This document shows positions 13,301 to 22,300 of a DNA stretch of 64,000 nucleotides, piece after piece. Below the pieces are notes generated by a model. The model was not told the DNA's origin. It searched no databases and saw only the letters and a program-made list of their open reading frames with translations. The stretch's first letter is position 1. The number at the start of each line of letters is the position of its first letter. The stretch comes from Apostichopus japonicus (Eukaryota > Echinodermata > Holothuroidea > Aspidochirotida > Stichopodidae). Where the stretch lies: positions 22,612,489 to 22,676,488 of the forward strand of contig NC_092572.1 of the NCBI RefSeq assembly GCF_037975245.1, given 5' to 3'. The position numbers and the translations under genes are program-made.

Positions 13301-16300
13301 ATACATTCATGGCAGTAATTAATCCAAATTATCAATCTGTAGATAGTAGAAATTTATTTTCAAAGTTCAAAGAATACCGATGTTTTTTTTTAATATTATG
13401 AGCTTGTAATCCTTAAAAGGCATAGCGGAAGCAAGCTATACTCACGTATTTCTTGTCAACCAAACCCTTTAGTTCGTTCATGATGAGATCAAATCCAGCC
13501 TGCCATCAAATGATTTATGAAGTTTAGTGAATTATATTTATCTCTTAATTTAACACTAAACGAATGTTATGTTATGTTACACTACACGAATCACCTGCAT
13601 GAAGTACTGTTCTTTCGCAGCCAAACCCATGTCTGTGTTATAAACTAGAAACTCTCTCACGCACTCTCCAATTCCATGTTAATTATGTTTTTTGTTTTCT
13701 AACTGCATATACCATTGCATTGTCCATCAGCTGACTAAGCACACAGCTGTTAACAAGGAGTCCTACAACACTGTTGTTTCTTTGAATGAATAAGGTTACG
13801 TCAAAGTACTTTCTGCCGACTTAGAGTGGAATCTTTAATGTAAGTAACATGCAGATGTTATATCATTAGCAACATGTAGATGTTATATCATTAGTGACAT
13901 GCAGATGTTATATCATTTACATGGGTAAAGTACTTTATACAGACTTAGACGGGAATCTATTATGTGAGTAACATGCAGATGTTATATCATTAGTAACATG
14001 TAGATGTTATATCATTAGTGACATGCAGATGTTATATCATTTACATGGGTAAAGTACTTTGTACAGACTTAGACGGGAATCTATTATGTGAGTAACATGC
14101 AGATGTTATATCATTAGCAACATGTAGATGTTATATCATTAGTGACATGCAGATGTTATATCATTTACATGGGTAAAGTACTTTGTACAGACTTAGACGG
14201 GAATCTATTATGTGAGTAACATGCAGATGTTATATCATTAGTAACATGTAGATGTTATATCATTAGTGACATACAGATGTTATATCATTTACATGGGTAA
14301 AGTACTTTGTACAGACTTAGACGGGAATCTATTATGTGAGTAACATGCAGATGTTATATCATTAGTAACATGTAGATGTTATATCATTAGTGACATGCAG
14401 ATGTTATATCATTTACATGGGTAAAGTACTTTGTACAGACTTAGACGGGAATCTATTATGTGAGTAACATGCAGATGTTATATCATTAGTAACATGTAGA
14501 TGTTATATCATTAGTGACATGCAGATGTTATATCATTTACATGGGTAAAGTACTTTGTACAGACTTAGACGGGAATCTATTATGTGAGTAACATTCAGAT
14601 GTTATATCATTAGTAACATGTAGATGTTATATCATTAGTGACATGCAGATGTTATATCATTTACAAGCGTTAAGTACTCTCTACCGACTGAGACGGGAAT
14701 CTTTTATGTAAGCAACATGCAGATGTTATATCATTAGCAACATGCAGATGTTATATCATTAGTGACATGCAGATGTTATATCATTTACATGCTTAAAGTA
14801 CTTTTTACCGACTTAGACGGGAATCTTTTATATAATTACATGCAGATATTATATTATTTACATGGGTACATGCATACGACAATCACTCTATCAATTTGAT
14901 TTTGTACTTTTAATCAGTAGTAAATAATTTCGCGTGATATACGTGATACGCTACAAACGTCTAAACGGGTAACTATCCAATCAATATAATTTGTTTATTA
15001 ATTCATTGATTTATTTTTTTGTTATTCATGATACTTACGATGGGTCAACATTGTAGCTATCATCATACTTACGATGTTATTTTATGCTATCATCATTTTT
15101 ACGATGGGTCATCTTTGTATGCTATGATCATACTTACGATGCTTTCGCTGAGCAAGGATCCTGATAACTCAACGTAACGTAATAATCCAATCTGAAGCAA
15201 TGACGCAGAACAGTGTATGGTTAGCACGGTATGCGTCTGGATTGTTTGTCATTTGAAATTATTGATATTAATAATGCCATTGTCTCGTGGATGCATGGTA
15301 TTTCGTTAATGAAATAATTTCATCACCTATTTTTTTAACGTTGTCTAGTGGCGTACGGCCATGGCCATTCACAAATCAGGATAGCGTTTAAGACGACGAC
15401 GACGATGATGATGATGATCATGATGATAATTTTGGCAATTCAGCAAACAATGTTATTGTTCCTTTGGCTATATTTTTCCTCCCCTCCATTCCTTCCTGTC
15501 TTTTTAATTGATTTTGTATAATTACATTTTACATTAGTCGAGCATTGGGTGATAATACTTACAACTCTTCTTTGAAGTAGTTTTCCTACCAGGGTGATGT
15601 AGTTAGTAGATGAAATCTGTTGATGAAAGTAAAACACGTACAGTGTCACAAATCTGCATTATGCATTAAACTATTCACGTTGTGTGAAGTTCACTCGAGT
15701 AAGAATACAAACTAGTATTTTATTACTACTAGCCCCTATGGACCGAAATAGAGGCTATTTAAATAAATAATAAAGCAAAATCACGTGAAGTCTCTTATTA
15801 TTTCGGATATTATTCGATTCCCACTTACCCGATTATGTCCAAGTAGTTCATCCAACATCTTAAGAAAGTGTCCAACCTACGCAAGAAACAAAATAGTTCA
15901 TTTTTAGTAAACTCTCTACATTTTCGATATAGGTTTTAAATCAATGTGATTCGATGTCACTTACCCAGTCATTTTGAAAGTTATCTACAACGAAGTGCAG
16001 AATTTTTAGTACTTCTTGCTGTGAAAAAAAGAAGACCAGTTTTACAACTAGACAGTTCTTGTGATCTTAGATTCCTAATTTTGTCATTTTCAAATCAGAG
16101 ACATTCTATTATCAAACTCACCTTACTTTGCATGCATCAATTAAATTACTATTAATCATAAAATAATTCCACAAACATTACTACGATGTATTTTTTTTTG
16201 GGGGGGGGGGGAGTGGCATTGCCATGCTGATACAAGAAAAAAAATAATCCCAAAGTAATCTTCTAAAGAAATGAAGTGGATGAGAAAACTTGTACCATAA

Positions 16301-19300
16301 CGATTCCATTGAAAATTCAAGCAGCTTATGCAAGGCAAAATGTCTTCATTCCGTCTGTATTATAATCATGATTCAGTGTGTTATTTCTGGTTTAGCGATT
16401 CAGAGAAAAACTAACATATTTGTCACTGACCTCGTTAGAAACATTTTGGTTCTTCAAAAATCCAGTCAGAAACGGTATTGGAATTGTAACCTGTTGAACA
16501 AGGCGAAGAGAACTTGAACTTAACACAGACGTAGACATGGTGATATTCACATGATTGCGTTATATAAAGATACTCGGTTCTAGTCTTATCCGATACTAAG
16601 AACTAAAGTTACATACTTCATGAACATATTTTGTTTATATCATACTCAAATATTTTGTACTTTTAAAAATTATTTCTGATAATATTGCCCGGGACAATTC
16701 CTTTCACATAAATGCTTTATATTGCAAATTTTTCTATTGGTCTGTGCTCACGACTTTCCACAAATATTTCGTCACACAAATGTGGTCATTAACGATTCAA
16801 GGACAATACTTATTATATCTTGTAATCATTGAGAAAACTACTGGCATATCTCATCAGTAGTTTTTCCAGGTTAGTGAATACATAATTTCTCCTTTCGAAA
16901 ATGTCATCAAAGCAATTAACACGTGCTCTATAATTTGAGTTGGAGTTGCTTACTTTATTATCAGTACAGAATGATTTCATCATTTCTTTGAATGCTTCTG
17001 GTGTCGTCTGAAAGAAGGTAAAATTAATCGGCCTTTTCATAAGTTTTCGTGACAGTGGTACCTTTATACAGGGAATATAATTTCTTAACGTAACCGTGAC
17101 TGCTTCACAGCATATCACGTCTAGTTAACGTGTGAGTGTGTGTATGGTAACTATTATTATCCTTATAACTTCACCAGGAATCAAAACTGATGGCAAAAAC
17201 TATTAAAAACTTTGAAGTTACAAAAAAGGATCGATTTTGTAGTGTTTGCTGAGAGAATCCAATCCTGAATATTTCTCCATGAGAATGTAATAGACTAAAT
17301 ATTTGTTTCAAAGTATCCTCTCCGACAGATAGCAACAGACGAATGTAAATGTTAAATGACAGATAATTCAACCCCACCATTACCAACCACACCCCACATC
17401 ACCCGCATCACCCTACCACGTTAGACCTCTCCATACAGCCGATTCACACAGAGATTACAGTAACTACTGTAAATCTTAAAGTTTTGTACCACAGTATATA
17501 CTGGATCGTGCTGACAAATGTGATAAATCGGTAGCATGTGCCATTAAGTTTACAGTAAGAACTGAGGATATTTGTAATTCCAACAAATCCCAAACAACTG
17601 GATTTGTTGGAATTATACACATAACCTCAGTTCTTACTGCAACCCTAAAAGCACACGCTACCGATTTATAGCACGATCCAGTTTTAACTGTGGTACAAAA
17701 CTGTAAGATTTACAGTAGTAACTGTGTTCTCTGTGTATATCGGGTGCTCCATTCCACCTACGACACCAAAACAAATGCACAGGACTGAATTTAATACAAT
17801 GTGTAGGTACTTATGTGCACTTAATGACTTTGAATGATCCTACCGATTCTGCGATAATTCCGGAGAAAATCGGTTGGAAAGAATTGTTAAATTTATTCTG
17901 AAATGGAAATATAAGAAAGTCGGTATTATTTTTGTATTTATTACCATACCCAGGTTATGTAAGCGCTTATTAACGGTAAAACAGTCTAACATAGCTGTTT
18001 TAGCCTGTAATTGTGGTGTGGATTCTTAAGTGACTTGGCACATGATATATTTGTCAGTTTATTGGCTCTAAGCGTACACCTTCATAGTATCGAGAGCAAT
18101 TATATTGAATCTTCTATACTATATGTGATATCACACATCCATGTAATGCCGTTCATGCTTTAAGACAAAGGTCGTTTGACAGTGTTTAATGTTAAACTTA
18201 AAAACCCCGTCCAGTATAGAATACTGCACTTCCCCTAGAAAATAAAACTTATACTGGACATACAATGTTACCGCCAAGGAAGTACATGTAACACTTTAAA
18301 CGTCGAGAAAAAAAGTATCAAATGTTGGATTGTCCTTTGTCATTCAGTCGAGTAAGTTAGTAGAATTCGAGGCTTTATGATTCAACGTATTTTAGCAAAT
18401 CCTTAAAATACGGTTGCAACAGTTTCCAGCTTGGTACCTTCACCAAATGATGGGATACTATAGGGACGCACACTTTTGAAGAAAAGAAAGTTGTAGTATT
18501 TAACTTTAGCATTCCTTCCTAATTGATGTATAATTTCAACATAATAACATGACCTTTCACGCTATAACACAGATATATGTAATTACCTGCAAACTATTGG
18601 TCTCCGCTTCACTTGTAAGTTCGTTTTCAATGGTAGGAATTGGCTAGAAGTAATTACAAATATGAAAATAAGAATCTAAATGAACCTTTATCAATATAAC
18701 AATGACGTCACCTATTAAATAAATTCCTCAATCACAAGAACTCGATTGGCAGAAACTCCTTTCGCGTCATTTCCAACAGTTTACATACCAGACTTACCGA
18801 GACGATTGTTATTATATTTGTAAAATTAAAGTAAACATTACAATACTGTGAATGGTATACTATATGTACAAATCCTTTGTAAGAAACAATGCTAACGATC
18901 GATAGTATCGTTACATGGTACATCTAATTGCACAATAACTTTACGTGAACATTTAAGCCTGAACTTGACCTTTTCAAGTACAAACTTTACCAATATTTGC
19001 TTGACCTAACTCTCATCAGTATAAAATTCCTCAACCACTTTATGTGACATATAAGTCATGACGTTTAGCCTCATTTTTGTCAGTTATATTTTCATTTAAA
19101 GTTATTGCAACTATCTCCAGGCTCGGTACTTACCTCGTGTTTTCCTAACTTCATGGGGTAATTGATCTTTTCGTCAGCATCCTGGAAAAACACAAAATAA
19201 AATTAATAATATTTTTGTAAATCACCTGTTCAATCAACAAACAATGGTTGCTCAAATATGTTTGAGCAACCGAGTATTTGTGTGTCTGTTTCATAGCTAT

Positions 19301-22300
19301 CAATAATCCAATCGATCAGCGTGGAGAGACATAACCTATAAATATGCATTGCATGTACCGTCTGCTTCCTATGCCACCCTCTCCAACTCAAAGTTACTTC
19401 ATGATTTATACTGAATGTTAACAATGTCCTTATTCACAATCTTGGGAATGGAAATGAACTAAAATAGAATTTAGTTTTTCTATTTGAACTTTGTTGTTTC
19501 CAAAGTCTCTCGTAGATTTGGTCACGTCATTTCAACTTTTCTCATCATTTCATTTGGAGTTTGTATCTAAGCGTAAGCTTTGAAATTCGTTGCACATATT
19601 ACTTTATACGATTGGTATTAACCATGTACAATGTTAGATCTTCCACATCCTGTCTTGATAGCCTGCATGCTTATAATTGCGATTGCATGGCAATTCTAGC
19701 GTATTATTTGTAAATTAATGATTAACCGTTTTAGATATTTGTCCTAATTCTTGGTCTCCCGTTTGTCCCCTCGTAGTAATTTGTAGATATTGAGGCAGCT
19801 TGCTTAAAACTGAAAGGAACAAGAACATAGAAATAATTATACTCAATTTCCAATCGGTCAGGCAACGTGTGTTTGTGGTGTTTTGAATTTTTAATAGATA
19901 ATATATCGTTTAGGAAATGCGTTTTTCTTCATCTGAATCATATTATTTACAACTGAAGCAATACACCATGTCTCTTGATAGTAAAGTTAAAGACGTTTCC
20001 AAGAGTACAACTGTTTTGCATGCATAAACCTGAACGGATGCAGACTATAAATAGAACAACAAAAGGTAAGGTGTGAAATCATGTGGTAAAAGTCTTCTGT
20101 CAATTGAATATACATACTCATTCATCTGAAAACTGAAGCCTCATGTATTGTATGAGAATGTGTATTGTAATTTAACATTAGATAATTAAATAAAAACCAC
20201 CATCTTCCACTCACTATATTCACGTTTCCAGTAAAACACAATAATCACAATAATCACTAGGAAGAGAAAGAACAAGACGAGAAAAACCACTAGTCCTGGC
20301 CGTCCACCGCTTTCTTCGCCACAACCGCTAGTAGCTGAAAGAAAACAAGAAATATGTTAACATCCAGATGAATTATAGTAACAATTAACTGATTGATACA
20401 TTTTAATTGCAGGATCCTGTGGCATACACGAGTTGCAAGGAAAGCAAGTTGTTGCGTAGGCTAACTTTGAATGTCATATTAATATATTCTCGGCAATGTT
20501 ACTTAGTTTCACTGCTGCCATCTATTTTGAAAGCTCGGGGAGATTCGATCCGTGATGAACTAACCTAAGATCATGGAAAAGACAACAGGGTTTATTTATC
20601 TTAATTATGTATGCAGTCCTATATACTTCGGCGTTCTTTGTAAAATATTGAATTGATCCATGCCTCTCTCATATGTCATCAGATCAAAAGGTGTTGTATA
20701 CAGGTTAACATAAATATTACATACTTTATGATTAATGAAAAATAATTATAGCAAATGATTAACATAAAAATTTGATTGATCTCGATTACTATTTATAAGA
20801 ACAAGTTAACTATCCTCACCTGTTATTAAATTAAATTAAATATTTATAAGAACATTCTCAGAAAATGTTAACTATCCTCACCTGTTATTAAGTTCACAAC
20901 AGACTTGTTAATGTTGTCTTCGTGTTCGTTTTTACCTGGTGTGCATTCTATGCTAACTACCTCACTGCAGTCTGGTATAGTATACTCAACATATAGTTTA
21001 GTATCAAAGGTACCGGGTTGAGTTGACTCCTTTTCGGAATACGTATGGCCGAATATAAAGACTTCTATATCTGTAACTGTGGTATCTAATGTGATTAAAG
21101 GTTTAATGGACGGTCTTGATCCAAAAATAAAGCACTCCAAAGATCCCTCATTTGCCACATTTAGTTCACAGTTATCGAGGTCTTCACATCCTTTGATTAC
21201 GGTTTTCATGAGCGGTGGTGATACTGTGAACAGTAAAGTAAGCATTTCTCTACAAATTTAATTACATTTTTGTCGCCATCATTCCATGAGACGGGAAGTC
21301 AAACATTAAAGTGCCGTTAAATTCTTAAAAAAAGAAAAGAAAAAATTGAAGGAAGCTCCCACTTCTCCAGTTATTGGAAGAAAACCTTGTTAAGTATTAA
21401 TAATAAAGCTACCCGTACTTCGAACGTGGATTCTGAATGCTGTAGATTGTAATATTTGATACTATACCTTATAAACAGAATAATGTAACACATAATAATG
21501 TTCCATTACGAGCCTACATTCATTTCTCTCTTGTTAAACTACTTCATGAAACTGTTTTATTAACACCTGTTTGCGGACTCACCGTGAACTTCCACAGGAT
21601 TTTCAACGATCCTATCAGACTGACCAGTCCAGGAAAAGCACATATAATGGCCCTCATCTCTAAATGTTACTTTATTTACTACGAGCGTCCCATCTTCCTC
21701 TACTTCACATCTATCAGTATCCAAACACGAACCTCCTTCATACTCTGGGTATTTCCTCCACAACAAGTCATATGTTCCATTCGGGTAACGGACCCCCCAT
21801 TCACCTAGTTCACTCTTTGGACATTCCAGGATCAGATCTGATCCACTTTTGAGAAACTGGACCTCTTGTTTAACGACACCATCTTCATTAGATCCTTTAA
21901 CAAACATTCCCACAGGTCTCGGCTCTTGGACGGCCCTGTCTGTTACATCGCAAGTGAAATATTCTAAGTTAAAGTCCTTTGGGTTGTACTCCAGTAATGA
22001 GGTTGATGTGTACAAGCTTGTTGTTATATTCAGAGTATTATTATACCACGATTGTTGTTCTTCTCCGTTAAATGCATTCCACGTAATGTTTACAGGTGGC
22101 CGAGTTTCTTCTGCGATACATAACAGTGTGTTTTGAAGTTTGCTTTCTTCAATACTTCGGCAGATTTCATGACTTGATGAAGCACATGCCTCTATGCTTG
22201 GGTTACTTCTTAGTGAAACTGTGAAATGAAAGTCAGATATTTTTTTTTAAATTCGTATTCAAACATGCATTCGAGTTAATGATGTTTGCCTCCAAATGCC

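Noticed and set aside
13560-13625. Additional tail microexon reading [12 protein letters not shown]
   Set aside because: The GTGATT donor is weak and the only plausible acceptor leaves it two bases out of phase.
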